A stretch of 64,000 nucleotides of DNA from Streptomyces sp. RPA4-2. Lineage in GTDB: Bacteria; Actinomycetota; Actinomycetes; Streptomycetales; Streptomycetaceae. Below the pieces are notes generated by a model. The model did no database searches. It had not been told where the DNA came from and saw only the letters and a list, made by a program, of their open reading frames with translations. Position 1 is the stretch's first letter. Each line of letters begins with the position of its first letter. Shown in pieces: positions 1-8,575 of the stretch. A program made the translations under genes and the position numbers. The DNA lies in assembly GCF_012273515.2 (NCBI RefSeq), contig NZ_CP050975.2, forward strand, positions 5,270,001 to 5,334,000. Direction: 5' to 3'.

Positions 1-1
1 G

Positions 2-613
2 CTCTACGGGCGGCTGCCCGGGTACCACCTCTCCGAGCTCGGGCGGCAGATGGCCGACCGGGTCGCCGAGCACCTGGCGTCGCGTGACGTCACGCAGGTG
101 ATCGCCTCCCCGCTGGAGCGGGCGCAGGAGACCGCGACGCCCATCGCCAAGGCGCACGGACTCGACCTCGGGACCGACGAGCGGCTGATCGAGGCCGAGA
201 ACGTCTTCCAGGGCAAGACCTTCGGGGTGGGCGACGGCGCGCTGCGCAGGCCCGAGAACTGGAAGTACCTCGTCAACCCGGTCAAGCCGTCCTGGGGCGA
301 GCCGTACGTGGAGCAGGTCGTCCGGATGATGGGGGCGCTGGACGCCGCCAAGGACGCGGCCCGTGGTCATGAAGCGGTGCTGGTCAGCCACCAGTTGCCG
401 ATCTGGATCGTGCGTTCCTTCGTCGAGCGGCGGCGGTTGTGGCACGACCCGCGGAAGCGGCAGTGCACGCTCGCGTCCCTCACGACCTTCACCTACCGCG
501 GCGACAAGATCGTCTCCGTCGGCTACAGCGAGCCCGCCCGGGATCTCGTCCCGTCCCATCTCCTCGCGGGCGCCAAGCCGGTGAAGGGGAAGAGCAAGGC
601 GTTCGGCGCGTAG
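2..613 (+). CDS. Histidine phosphatase (phosphoglycerate mutase-like) family protein, 5' end missing
   Basis: The reading frame is open from the first bases of the window, so the gene starts upstream and the usual N-terminal RHG motif is not visible. The part present has the branch-1 histidine phosphatase pattern: SPLERAQETA (helix after the phosphate pocket), an acidic ERLIEAE segment, and the second catalytic histidine in LVSHQLPIW. These enzymes form a phosphohistidine intermediate and act on sugar phosphates or other phosphate esters; the substrate cannot be told here. It precedes the deacetylase-like lipoprotein and cytochrome c maturation genes on the same strand with a gap of about 170 bases, so it is probably a separate unit. 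Confidence 0.85.
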   Translation, partial: LYGRLPGYHLSELGRQMADRVAEHLASRDVTQVIASPLERAQETATPIAKAHGLDLGTDERLIEAENVFQGKTFGVGDGALRRPENWKYLVNPVKPSWGEPYVEQVVRMMGALDAAKDAARGHEAVLVSHQLPIWIVRSFVERRRLWHDPRKRQCTLASLTTFTYRGDKIVSVGYSEPARDLVPSHLLAGAKPVKGKSKAFGA

Positions 614-725
614 CCATTCCGGTCCCGCATATGAACTTCCGGTGACTGTGAAGTGTGCCACTCGGATCGATCTTCGTAAATTATGATCAATATGAGCGAG
701 TTGGCGGAACCCATCCGCGCTTCGT

Positions 726-766
726 GCCCTCTCATTATGTGCCTGCTGAGAGACAGCTGAGAGGGC
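726..766 (+). promoter_or_regulatory. Nested hairpin in the leader of the deacetylase-like gene
   Basis: A perfect 9-bp outer stem (GCCCTCTCA at 726-734 pairing with TGAGAGGGC at 758-766) encloses a small inner hairpin (GCTG-AGAGA-CAGC, 745-757) that abuts the 3' arm. The gaaggag ribosome binding site begins three bases downstream. A TATGAT -10-like hexamer lies at 682-687, so the hairpin would be in the transcribed leader. A role in translation or mRNA stability is inference. Confidence 0.5.
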
Positions 767-786
767 GCGAAGGAGATGGGGACCGC

Positions 787-2106
787 ATGCGGGACATCAG
801 CCGGAGGGGAATGATCGGCCTCGGGGCGGGTGCCACGGCGGCACTCGGACTGGCGGCGTGCGGCACCGCGGACCACGACGCTTCCAACGGTGCGAGCGAT
901 TCACGGCCGGGCAAACCCGGTCGGTCGTCCCGGCCCGGCGCTCCCAAGCCCACCGCGCGCCCGATAGGCGACGGCTCCACCTCCTTCACGGGCAAGCAGC
1001 CGAAGCAGCCCAAGGCCCCCGTGCCCCTGGAGCCCGGCGAGACCCCTCCGCAGTTCGTGATCTTCTCCTGGGACGGCGCGGGGGAGGTCGGGACCGGCCT
1101 CTTCTCCCGGTTCCTGCGGCTCGCCGAGGAGCACGACGCGCACATGACCTTCTTCCTCTCCGGGCTCTATCTGCTGCCCGAGTCGAAGAAGCGCATGTAC
1201 CTGCCGCCGAACAACCCCCGCGGCGCCTCGGACATCGGCTACCTCACCGACGAGCACGTCAAGGCGACCCTCGGAGGCGTCCGGCAGGCCTGGCTCGACG
1301 GCCACGAGATCGGCACGCACTTCAACGGCCACTTCTGCTCCGGCCACGGCACCGTCGCCAACTGGACGCCGGCCCAGTGGCGCAGCGAGATAGACCAGGC
1401 CAAGTCCTTCGTCAAGGAGTGGCGGACCAACACGGGCTGGAGCGATCTGCCCTCGCTGCCGTTCGACTACGACAAGGAACTCATAGGCGGCCGGACCCCG
1501 TGTCTGCTCGGGCAGAACAACCTGCTGCCCACCGCCAAGGAACTCGGCTGGCGCTACGACGCCTCCTCGCCCGGTGGACGCCAGCGCTGGCCGCAGAAGA
1601 ACCGGGGCGTGTGGGATCTCCCACTGCAGGCCGTCCCGTTCCCGGGCCACAGCTTCGAAGTCCTCTCCATGGACTACAACATGCTCGCCAACCAGTCGGT
1701 CAACTCGACGAAGGCGCCGTCGTACAACTACCCGGGCTGGCGGAAGCAGGCCGCCGAGGCCTACATCGCCGGATTCCGGCGGGCGTACGAGTCGAACCGG
1801 GCGCCCTTCTTCATAGGCAACCACTTCGAGGAGTGGAACGGCGGCATCTACATGGACGCCGTCGAGCAGGCCTTCACGTACATCGCGCGGGAGAAGGAGA
1901 AGGGCGAGGACGTGCGGCTCGTCTCCTTCCGGCAGTTCGTGGACTGGCTGGACGTACAGCCGCCCGAGATCGTCGCCAAGCTGCAGTCCCTGGACGTGGG
2001 CCGGCGGCCGGCCGGCGGCTGGAAGACGTTCCTGGGCGACACGGACAAGGCGACCGCCGGCGCCTCCGCCGGTGCCTCGTCCAGCGCGTCGGGGAGCGCC
2101 ACCTGA
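787..2106 (+). CDS. Polysaccharide-deacetylase-like lipoprotein
   Basis: A 439-residue exported protein. The ATG at 787 follows a good ribosome binding site (gaaggagat) and begins a signal peptide with a twin-arginine-like SRRGMIG and a lipobox ending LAAC (Cys25), so it is probably a Tat-exported lipoprotein. A Pro/Lys-rich linker runs to about residue 90. The globular part resembles the NodB fold: FSWDGA (about 93-98) sits where the metal-binding TFDD motif is expected, and HFNGH (about 178-182) keeps the H-x3-H metal site. The altered first motif means catalytic deacetylation of a glycan is likely but not certain. It lies directly upstream of the cytochrome c maturation genes; a functional link is not obvious. 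Confidence 0.75.
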   Translation: MRDISRRGMIGLGAGATAALGLAACGTADHDASNGASDSRPGKPGRSSRPGAPKPTARPIGDGSTSFTGKQPKQPKAPVPLEPGETPPQFVIFSWDGAGEVGTGLFSRFLRLAEEHDAHMTFFLSGLYLLPESKKRMYLPPNNPRGASDIGYLTDEHVKATLGGVRQAWLDGHEIGTHFNGHFCSGHGTVANWTPAQWRSEIDQAKSFVKEWRTNTGWSDLPSLPFDYDKELIGGRTPCLLGQNNLLPTAKELGWRYDASSPGGRQRWPQKNRGVWDLPLQAVPFPGHSFEVLSMDYNMLANQSVNSTKAPSYNYPGWRKQAAEAYIAGFRRAYESNRAPFFIGNHFEEWNGGIYMDAVEQAFTYIAREKEKGEDVRLVSFRQFVDWLDVQPPEIVAKLQSLDVGRRPAGGWKTFLGDTDKATAGASAGASSSASGSAT

Positions 2107-2172
2107 AAGGGTGTTCTCCGCCCGCGAGGGGGGTGCGGAAGATCCCCGAAACGGGCATGCGAAACTTTTCAC

Positions 2173-2796
2173 ATGAGTGCCGCCTGTCGCGCCGAACCAC
2201 GCTCGAACCGCACCCGTAGCCGCGTCGCCCTGCTCACCGCCGGGGCCGCCGTCGCCACGCTCGTCCTGTCCGCGTGCGGGTCCGGGGGGACCTCCGGAGG
2301 GTCGGGCAACACCAACTTCGTCGCGGGCAAGGACGGCATCTCCACCGTCGCGAAGGGGTCACGGGTCGACGCACCGGACCTCTCCGGCGCGACCGTCGAC
2401 GGCAGGAAGCTCGACGTCGCGGACTACAAGGGCAAGATCGTCGTCCTGAACGTGTGGGGTTCCTGGTGCCCGCCGTGCCGTGCCGAGGCACCGAACTTCG
2501 TCAAGGTCGCCAAGGACACCGAGGCGAAGGGCGTGCAGTTCGTCGGTATCAACACCCGTGACTCCGAGACCTCGCTCGCCCGCGCGTTCGAGAAGGAGTT
2601 CGGGGTCACGTACCCCAGCCTCTACGACCCGACGGGCAAGCTGATGCTCCGCTTCAAGAAGGGCACGCTCAACCCGCAGACGATTCCCTCCACGCTCGTC
2701 ATCGACCGGGACGGGAAGGTCGCGGCGCGGACGCTGCAGGCCCTCAGCGAGGACAAGCTGCGCGAGATGCTCGCCCCGATCATCGCGGAGAAGTGA
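2173..2796 (+). CDS. resA: Thioredoxin-like lipoprotein, TlpA/ResA family
   Basis: A 207-residue lipoprotein with lipobox LSAC (Cys35) and a thioredoxin domain carrying the redox pair in WCPPC (Trp98-Cys102) and a cis-proline segment TIPSTLVID. ResA-type proteins reduce the haem-binding cysteines of apocytochrome c outside the membrane. It is the first of four tightly packed genes with CcdA six bases downstream, then ResB and CcsB, the standard system II set, which strongly supports this role. A close paralogue lies at 20171-20734. The ATG at 2173 sits just before a basic stretch and hydrophobic core typical of a signal peptide. Confidence 0.9.
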   Translation: MSAACRAEPRSNRTRSRVALLTAGAAVATLVLSACGSGGTSGGSGNTNFVAGKDGISTVAKGSRVDAPDLSGATVDGRKLDVADYKGKIVVLNVWGSWCPPCRAEAPNFVKVAKDTEAKGVQFVGINTRDSETSLARAFEKEFGVTYPSLYDPTGKLMLRFKKGTLNPQTIPSTLVIDRDGKVAARTLQALSEDKLREMLAPIIAEK

Positions 2797-2802
2797 CCTG
2801 AC

Positions 2803-3570
2803 GTGTCCCTTCTCGCCGCCTCCGCCGACGGAATGAACGGCACCGTCTACAGCGGGGCCCTGCTGCTCGCCCTGCCCGTCGCCGTGCTCGGCGGGCTCGT
2901 CTCCTTCTTCTCACCGTGTGTGCTGCCGCTCGTACCGGGCTATCTGTCGTACGTCACCGGTGTCACCGGTACCGATCTGGCGGAGGCCAGACGGGGGCGG
3001 ATGGTCGCGGGCGCGAGCCTGTTCGTACTCGGCTTCACCGCCGTGTTCGTCTCCGGCGGGGCACTGTTCGGGTACTTCGGGTCGACGCTGTACGAGCAGC
3101 AGGGCGCTCTGTCCAAGGTGCTCGGCGTGCTCATGATCCTGATGGGCGTCTTCTTCATGGGGATGATGCCCTGGCTGACCCAGCGCGAGTTCCGCTTCCA
3201 CAGGCGGCCGGTGGCGGGTCTGGTCGGGGCGCCCCTCCTCGGCGCGCTGTTCGGGATCGGCTGGACGCCCTGCATCGGCCCGACCCTCGCCTCCGTGCTG
3301 GCGCTCTCCTCCAACGAGGCGAGCGCGGGACGCGGGGCCATACTGACCGTCGCGTACTGCCTCGGACTCGGCGTGCCCTTCGTGCTCGCCGCCGTCGCCT
3401 TCCGCAAGGCGCTCGGCGCCTTCGGCTGGGTCAAGCGCCACTATGTCTGGGTCATGCGCATCGGCGGCACCATGATGATCGTGACCGGTGTGCTCCTGCT
3501 GACGGGTGCCTGGGACAGTCTGGTGCAGCAGATGCAGACGTGGTCCAACGGCTTCACGGTAGGGATCTGA
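2803..3570 (+). CDS. ccdA: Cytochrome c biogenesis protein CcdA
   Basis: A 255-residue polytopic membrane protein starting with GTG. It has about six hydrophobic segments and the two conserved cysteines of the family: one in FFSPCVLPLVPGY near the first segment and one in GWTPCIGPTLASV in the fourth. CcdA carries electrons from cytoplasmic thioredoxin through the membrane to ResA-like proteins. It lies between the ResA-like lipoprotein (6 bases) and ResB (3 bases), so the genes are almost certainly co-transcribed and perhaps translationally coupled. Confidence 0.93.
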   Translation: MSLLAASADGMNGTVYSGALLLALPVAVLGGLVSFFSPCVLPLVPGYLSYVTGVTGTDLAEARRGRMVAGASLFVLGFTAVFVSGGALFGYFGSTLYEQQGALSKVLGVLMILMGVFFMGMMPWLTQREFRFHRRPVAGLVGAPLLGALFGIGWTPCIGPTLASVLALSSNEASAGRGAILTVAYCLGLGVPFVLAAVAFRKALGAFGWVKRHYVWVMRIGGTMMIVTGVLLLTGAWDSLVQQMQTWSNGFTVGI

Positions 3571-3573
3571 TCG

Positions 3574-5451
3574 ATGAGCACGACCGACACCGATACCGAC
3601 GACGGCACCGGTAGGACGGCGGCGGAACCGGTGGCCGCCAAGCGGCACATCGGGGTGAGCGCCGACGGCGAACTCGGCGAGGCCGGATCCCAGCTGTCCA
3701 CGGCGCCCGTCGACACGGCCGTGCCCGGTTCGTTCGGCGGGATGCGGGCGCCCGGCCCCATCGGGGCGCTGGCATGGACCGGCCGTGAGGCCGTCGGCTG
3801 GGCGCGCTGGTTCTGGCGGCAGCTGACCTCCATGCGGGTCGCGCTGATCCTGCTCTTCCTGCTGTCGCTCGGCGCGATCCCCGGGTCGCTGATCCCGCAG
3901 TCCGGGACCGACGCGCAGAAGGTCGCGGACTTCAAGGACGCGCACTCGCTCCTCGGTCCGTTCTACGACCGGCTGGGCCTCTTCCACGTCTACAGCTCGG
4001 TGTGGTTCTCGGCGATCTACATCCTGCTCTTCGTCTCGCTCATCGGCTGCATCGTGCCCCGCACCTGGCAGTTCGTGGGGCAGCTGCGCGGCCGTCCGCC
4101 GGGCGCGCCGAAGCGGCTGGACCGGCTGCCCGCGTACGCGACCTGGCGCACCGCCGCCGAGCCGGAGCAGGTCCGCGAGGCCGCGCTCCAGGTGCTCGGG
4201 CGGCGCCGCTTCCGGGCGCACGTGGAGAAGGACGCCGTCGCCGCCGAGAAGGGCTACCTCCGCGAGACCGGCAACCTGCTCTTCCACATCGCGCTCGTCG
4301 TGATGCTCGTCTCCTTCGCCTGGGGCCAGCTCTTCAAGTCCGAGGGCAACAAGCTGATCGTCGAGGGCGACGGCTTCTCCAACACGCTCTCGCAGTACGA
4401 CGACTTCAAGTCGGGCAACCTCTTCGGCAGCGACGACCTCACGCCGTTCAGCTTCGACCTGAAGAAGTTCACGGGTACCTACGAGCGGACCGGTCCCAAC
4501 AAGGGCACCCCGCGGACCTACCAGGCGGCCGTCACCTACAGCGTGGGCGCCTACGGCAAGGACCGGAAGACCCTCGTCAAGGTCAACGAGCCGCTGAGGA
4601 TCGGTGACTCGAAGGTCTACCTCACCGCCCACGGCTACGCGCCCGTCGTCACGGTCCGCAACGGCAGGGGCGACGTCGTCTTCCACGACGCCGTGCCGAT
4701 GCTGCCGCTCGACCCGAACGTCACCTCGCAGGGCGCGATCAAGGTCATGGACGGCTACCGGAACGGGCGGGGGCAGCCCGAGCAGCTCGGCTTCTCCGGC
4801 GTCTTCGTGCCGACCTTCGCGGGCGCGGGCAAGGGCACGATGTTCTCGCAGTTCCCCGCGCTCGACTTCCCCGTGCTCGCGCTGACCGGATACCACGGCA
4901 GCCTGGGGGTCGACGCGGGCATCCCGCAGAACGTGTACCAGCTCGACAAGTCCAAGATGACGCAGTTCAAGGACGCGAAGGGCAACCCCCTCGCGGCGCG
5001 TCTGCTGCCCGGCGAGACCATGAAGCTGCCCGACGGTGCCGGCTCGATCACCTTCGACAAGGGCGTCAAGCAGTGGGCGAACTTCCAGGTCACCCAGCAG
5101 CCCGGCAGTGACTGGGCGCTCGCCGGAGCCTTCACCGCGATCTTCGGTCTCGCCGGCTCGCTCTTCATCCAGCGCCGCCGGGTCTGGGTGCGCGCCACCA
5201 CGGGCGCGGACGGTGTGACCGTCGTGGAGATGGCGGGCCTGGGCCGCAGCGAGTCCGCGAAGCTTCCCGAGGAGCTCGGCGACCTGGCCGCGCTCGTGCA
5301 CGAACAGGCACCCACCAAGACCGACGAACCCGACGCGGGGACGGACCCCGACGCCGGGACGGACCCCGCAGCCGAGCCGGACGCCGATTCGGACACCACC
5401 GACCCCGACCCTCACGCCGTACCTGCCGCCGAAGGGGCTGAGAAGCAGTGA
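3574..5451 (+). CDS. resB: Cytochrome c biogenesis protein ResB (Ccs1)
   Basis: A 625-residue protein of the ResB/Ccs1 family, partner of CcsB in the system II haem-delivery and cytochrome c synthetase complex. The first ~85 residues are hydrophilic, followed by membrane segments (for example VALILLFLLSLGAIPGSLIP), a long extracytoplasmic domain and a last membrane segment near residue 520. The C-terminal ~60 residues are a low-complexity Asp/Pro/Thr tail with repeated DAGTDP units, probably disordered. The stop overlaps the GTG of ccsB by four bases. Confidence 0.93.
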   Translation: MSTTDTDTDDGTGRTAAEPVAAKRHIGVSADGELGEAGSQLSTAPVDTAVPGSFGGMRAPGPIGALAWTGREAVGWARWFWRQLTSMRVALILLFLLSLGAIPGSLIPQSGTDAQKVADFKDAHSLLGPFYDRLGLFHVYSSVWFSAIYILLFVSLIGCIVPRTWQFVGQLRGRPPGAPKRLDRLPAYATWRTAAEPEQVREAALQVLGRRRFRAHVEKDAVAAEKGYLRETGNLLFHIALVVMLVSFAWGQLFKSEGNKLIVEGDGFSNTLSQYDDFKSGNLFGSDDLTPFSFDLKKFTGTYERTGPNKGTPRTYQAAVTYSVGAYGKDRKTLVKVNEPLRIGDSKVYLTAHGYAPVVTVRNGRGDVVFHDAVPMLPLDPNVTSQGAIKVMDGYRNGRGQPEQLGFSGVFVPTFAGAGKGTMFSQFPALDFPVLALTGYHGSLGVDAGIPQNVYQLDKSKMTQFKDAKGNPLAARLLPGETMKLPDGAGSITFDKGVKQWANFQVTQQPGSDWALAGAFTAIFGLAGSLFIQRRRVWVRATTGADGVTVVEMAGLGRSESAKLPEELGDLAALVHEQAPTKTDEPDAGTDPDAGTDPAAEPDADSDTTDPDPHAVPAAEGAEKQ

Positions 5452-6524
5452 CTCTCGCCACCGCAACCAACGAACACCTCGCCAACATCAGCAACACGCT
5501 GGTCTACTCCTCGATGGCCGTCTACACCCTGGCCTTCTTCGCGTACATCGCCGAGTGGATCTTCGGCAGCCGCAGCAAGGTCGCCCGCACGGCGGCCGCG
5601 CTCACCTCCGGCACCGAGGCGGCGACTCCCGCGGTCACCGTGAAGTCGGCGGGCGGTACCGCCGTCCTGGAGCGGCCGCAGGTCGTCACCCGGTCCGCGG
5701 CCGGCGCCCGTGACGTGCCCGACGGGCCGGGGGCCCACGGCGGGGACGAACAGGGCGACCTGTACGGCCGCATCGCGGTGTCCCTCACCGTGGTCGCCTG
5801 GGCCGTCGAGACGGCCGGCGTGGTGGCCCGCGCCCTGTCGGTGCAGCGTGCGCCGTGGGGCAACATGTACGAGTTCAGCGTCACCTTCTCGACCGTCGCC
5901 GTGACCGTGTACCTGGCGTTCCTGCTGGCGAGGAAGGACATCCGCTGGCTGGGTCTGCCGCTGGTCACCACGGTCCTGCTCGACCTCGGTCTCGCCGTCA
6001 CGGTGCTGTACACCGCCAGCGACCAGCTGGTTCCCGCACTCCACTCGTACTGGCTCTACATCCACGTCTCGACCGCGATCCTCTGCGGCGCGATCTTCTA
6101 CGTGGGCGCGGTCGGCACCCTGCTGTACCTCTTCAAGGACTCCTACGAGAACAAGCTGGCGGGCGGTGGCAGGCCCGGGAGCTTCGCCACCTCCGTCATG
6201 GAGCGGCTGCCCTCCTCGGCCTCCCTCGACAAGTTCTCCTACCGGGTCAACGCCGCCGTCTTCCCGCTGTGGACCTTCACGATCATCGCGGGCGCGATCT
6301 GGGCCGGTGACGCGTGGGGCCGCTACTGGGGCTGGGACCCGAAGGAGACCTGGGCGTTCATCACCTGGGTCGCCTACGCCTGCTATCTGCACGCCCGTGC
6401 CACGGCCGGCTGGAAGGGCCGCAAGGCCGCGTACATCGCGCTCATCGCCTTCGCGTGTTTCCTCTTCAACTACTACGGCGTCAACATCTTCGTCTCCGGC
6501 AAGCACTCCTACGCCGGGGTCTGA
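5448..6524 (+). CDS. ccsB: Cytochrome c biogenesis protein CcsB/ResC (haem handling)
   Basis: A 358-residue polytopic protein. The diagnostic haem-handling signature is present as WGWDPKETWAF at about residues 294-304, followed by membrane segments. With ResB it presents haem to reduced apocytochrome c outside the membrane. It has a long hydrophilic loop (about residues 40-105) after the first membrane segment. It starts at a GTG overlapping the resB stop and is the last gene of the operon. Confidence 0.93.
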   Translation: MTLATATNEHLANISNTLVYSSMAVYTLAFFAYIAEWIFGSRSKVARTAAALTSGTEAATPAVTVKSAGGTAVLERPQVVTRSAAGARDVPDGPGAHGGDEQGDLYGRIAVSLTVVAWAVETAGVVARALSVQRAPWGNMYEFSVTFSTVAVTVYLAFLLARKDIRWLGLPLVTTVLLDLGLAVTVLYTASDQLVPALHSYWLYIHVSTAILCGAIFYVGAVGTLLYLFKDSYENKLAGGGRPGSFATSVMERLPSSASLDKFSYRVNAAVFPLWTFTIIAGAIWAGDAWGRYWGWDPKETWAFITWVAYACYLHARATAGWKGRKAAYIALIAFACFLFNYYGVNIFVSGKHSYAGV

Positions 6525-6582
6525 CGCCCGCACCGGCGTGACCACGGGTGCGGAACCCTCCGCCCCGGGCCACGCTGGTGTC

Positions 6583-6996
6583 ATGACCGGAACCATCGAA
6601 GAGGGAGCCGTCGAGACCCGGGGGGACACGCAGGTACGGCACTGGCTGCTGCGTCTTCCCCAGCCTGTGGACGAGGTCTGGGCGGCGATGGCCACCCCCG
6701 AGGGACTCGTGGGGTGGCTGGCGCGTGCGGAGGTGTTCGAGCCGCGCCTCGGCGGGGCGGTCGACCTGCGTGGACTGGGCACCGGCCGGATCACCGCCTG
6801 GGACGTCGAGCGGGTCGCCGAGTACACGATGGAGAGCCGCGGCCGGGTCCGGTTCCACCTGGAGCCCGCGCCGCCGGACGACACCGGCACCGGCACCGGC
6901 ACCACCGTCCGGTTCACCCACGAGTACGAGGGCGACTACGAGCCCGGCCCCTGGCGGATCCGCTTCGAACGGCTGCTGACCCTGCTGACGGACTAG
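6583..6996 (+). CDS. SRPBCC/START-like domain protein (AHSA1-type)
   Basis: A 137-residue protein with the SRPBCC helix-grip pattern seen in AHSA1-like proteins: an opening strand (HWLLRLPQPVDEVWAAMATPE), GWLARAEVFEPRLGGAVDL, and late strands containing TTVRFTHEYEGDY. These domains bind hydrophobic ligands or act as co-chaperone modules; no ligand can be inferred. The ATG at 6583 was chosen because the homologous fold begins a few residues later; the frame is open further upstream but only through the ccsB end. It converges with the next minus-strand gene with 12 bases between the stops. Confidence 0.75.
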   Translation: MTGTIEEGAVETRGDTQVRHWLLRLPQPVDEVWAAMATPEGLVGWLARAEVFEPRLGGAVDLRGLGTGRITAWDVERVAEYTMESRGRVRFHLEPAPPDDTGTGTGTTVRFTHEYEGDYEPGPWRIRFERLLTLLTD

Positions 6997-7008
6997 GGCG
7001 TGACGGCG

Positions 7009-8556
7009 CTACGACGGCGGCAGGCACTCCTTCGCCGGCGGCTTCCCCTCCGGCCAGGCGATCTTCACGAAGCGGGCGCGGGACTCGGGGGTCAGCTGCA
7101 CGATCGGTACGGCCTTGTCGTACGGATTGCCGTGGGCGTCCAGGCAGATCCACCCGCTCGCCCCGTTCACCCGCAGCTCCCTGCCCTTGACCTGCGGCCA
7201 CTGGAGCCCCACGTCCGCCAGGGCCGGGATCCTCCCGGTCGGTGACGCCCCGCGAATGCCTCGCACGGCGAGCCGCATGGCGTCATGGGCGATGATCAGC
7301 TGGCCGTCGTCCAGGGCGATCGGGCCGACGGGACCGACCGGTTCCTTCGTGGCGCCGGCCAGCAGCGCCCGGAGCGCCTTCGCGTCGGCCGCGGCGCCCC
7401 CGGTTTTCGCGGAGTCCTTCAGCCAGGCGTCCGGGTGGGCGAGGGCCGTGTAGCGCACGGTCAGCAGCGGGTCCTTGAGGGCGGCCGGGTCGAGGTCCTT
7501 GTCACCGGCGAGGTAGGAACCCTCGTCGCCGGTGAGCACGGTGAACCGGCGGTCGTGGCAGCCGCGTTGGCCCAGCGTGTTGATGAACTGGCGCAGTTGG
7601 GTGTGGCGCCCCGCGAAGAGGACGGTGTCGGTACTGGCCGGCGTGTTGCACAGGATGTTGGTGATCTGCGCGAAGACGTTGGAGGTGCTGCCCTCCTTGC
7701 TGCGGTCGGCGGGCGGCGTGAAGGGCTGGGCCTCGTAGCGCGAGCCTGTGAGCATCTTCTCGAAGGACCCCTGCAGCGTGCGCGTGTACGGGTCGCCCGT
7801 CCGGTCGTAGACCAGGAAGGCGTTGACGGCCGAGACCTTGGCGAACGAGGCGAGGGCGCGGGCCTCGTCCGTGTTGGTGGGGGAGACGCGGGCGAGGCCG
7901 GGGAAGGGGTCCTTCCCGTGCTGCCCGTTGGCGAGGTCGTCGGCGGTGATCGAGCTCCCTATCACCGGGATGCCCCGGGCGGTCAGCTCCGCGACGGCCT
8001 TCTTGTTGTTGTCGGTGCTCTGTCCGACCCCGGTCACCGCGCGCAGCCGGTCGGGTCCCTTCGCCATGCTCTCCAGCCGGTCGACCGTGTACTGCCAGTA
8101 CGTACCGGTGGAACCGGGGTTGGCCAGCACCAGGCGGATCTTCGGCTTCAGCCCGGTGGTGTCGTGGTTGGCCTGGTACTGGGCCAGGTAGGCGCCCTGG
8201 AGTTCGTGCAGCACGTCGCCCAGGTTGTCGGCGTCGGTCGCCGTGAACGGCTCCAGCAGGGCGACGGTGACGTAACTGCCGGGCTCCAGACGGGCGTTCT
8301 CCCGGTGGATCGCCCGTACGGTGTCGGCGAACTGCGGCCGGCCGAAGGCGTACGTGGACCACGAGACGCCCACACATTCGCCGCTGCCCTCGGGCTGGAC
8401 GACGCCCGGTGCGCAGGACCGATTCTCCTTGGTGGCCGTCATGCCGCCCCAGACGCCGAGGCCCGTGAGGGCGGCGGCCAGCGTCAGCGCCACGTACCGG
8501 CGGAAACGGATCTCCCAGACGTCCTCGCGCAGCCACCGCCACCAACGCGCCATCAT
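7009..8556 (-). CDS. Membrane-anchored periplasmic-binding-protein-type receptor, function unknown
   Basis: A 515-residue protein (ATG at 8556; a second ATG follows directly at 8553). A short basic cytoplasmic tail (MMARWWRWLREDVW) is followed by one transmembrane helix (about 21-38) and a large extracytoplasmic region resembling type 1 periplasmic binding proteins of branched-chain amino acid receptors: two-lobed pattern, AVTGVGQSTDNNKKAVAELT, GIPVIGSSITADD, AFLVYDRTGDPYTRTLQGSF. No permease or ABC ATPase genes are nearby, so ordinary transport is doubtful. It lies 19 bases downstream of the STAND-like P-loop gene on the same strand, suggesting a sensor/effector pair. That functional reading is inference. 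Confidence 0.75.
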   Translation of the reverse strand: MMARWWRWLREDVWEIRFRRYVALTLAAALTGLGVWGGMTATKENRSCAPGVVQPEGSGECVGVSWSTYAFGRPQFADTVRAIHRENARLEPGSYVTVALLEPFTATDADNLGDVLHELQGAYLAQYQANHDTTGLKPKIRLVLANPGSTGTYWQYTVDRLESMAKGPDRLRAVTGVGQSTDNNKKAVAELTARGIPVIGSSITADDLANGQHGKDPFPGLARVSPTNTDEARALASFAKVSAVNAFLVYDRTGDPYTRTLQGSFEKMLTGSRYEAQPFTPPADRSKEGSTSNVFAQITNILCNTPASTDTVLFAGRHTQLRQFINTLGQRGCHDRRFTVLTGDEGSYLAGDKDLDPAALKDPLLTVRYTALAHPDAWLKDSAKTGGAAADAKALRALLAGATKEPVGPVGPIALDDGQLIIAHDAMRLAVRGIRGASPTGRIPALADVGLQWPQVKGRELRVNGASGWICLDAHGNPYDKAVPIVQLTPESRARFVKIAWPEGKPPAKECLPPS

Positions 8557-8575
8557 CGGTCCCCGTCCCCTGTCA

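Noticed and set aside
2911..5466. 851-residue open frame on the minus strand opposite ccdA/resB
   Set aside because: Antisense shadow of two clear genes; translation is Arg/Gly/Val/His-rich low-complexity with no domain.
5412..6917. 501-residue minus-strand frame opposite ccsB
   Set aside because: Shadow of ccsB and the SRPBCC gene; typical of GC-rich antisense frames.
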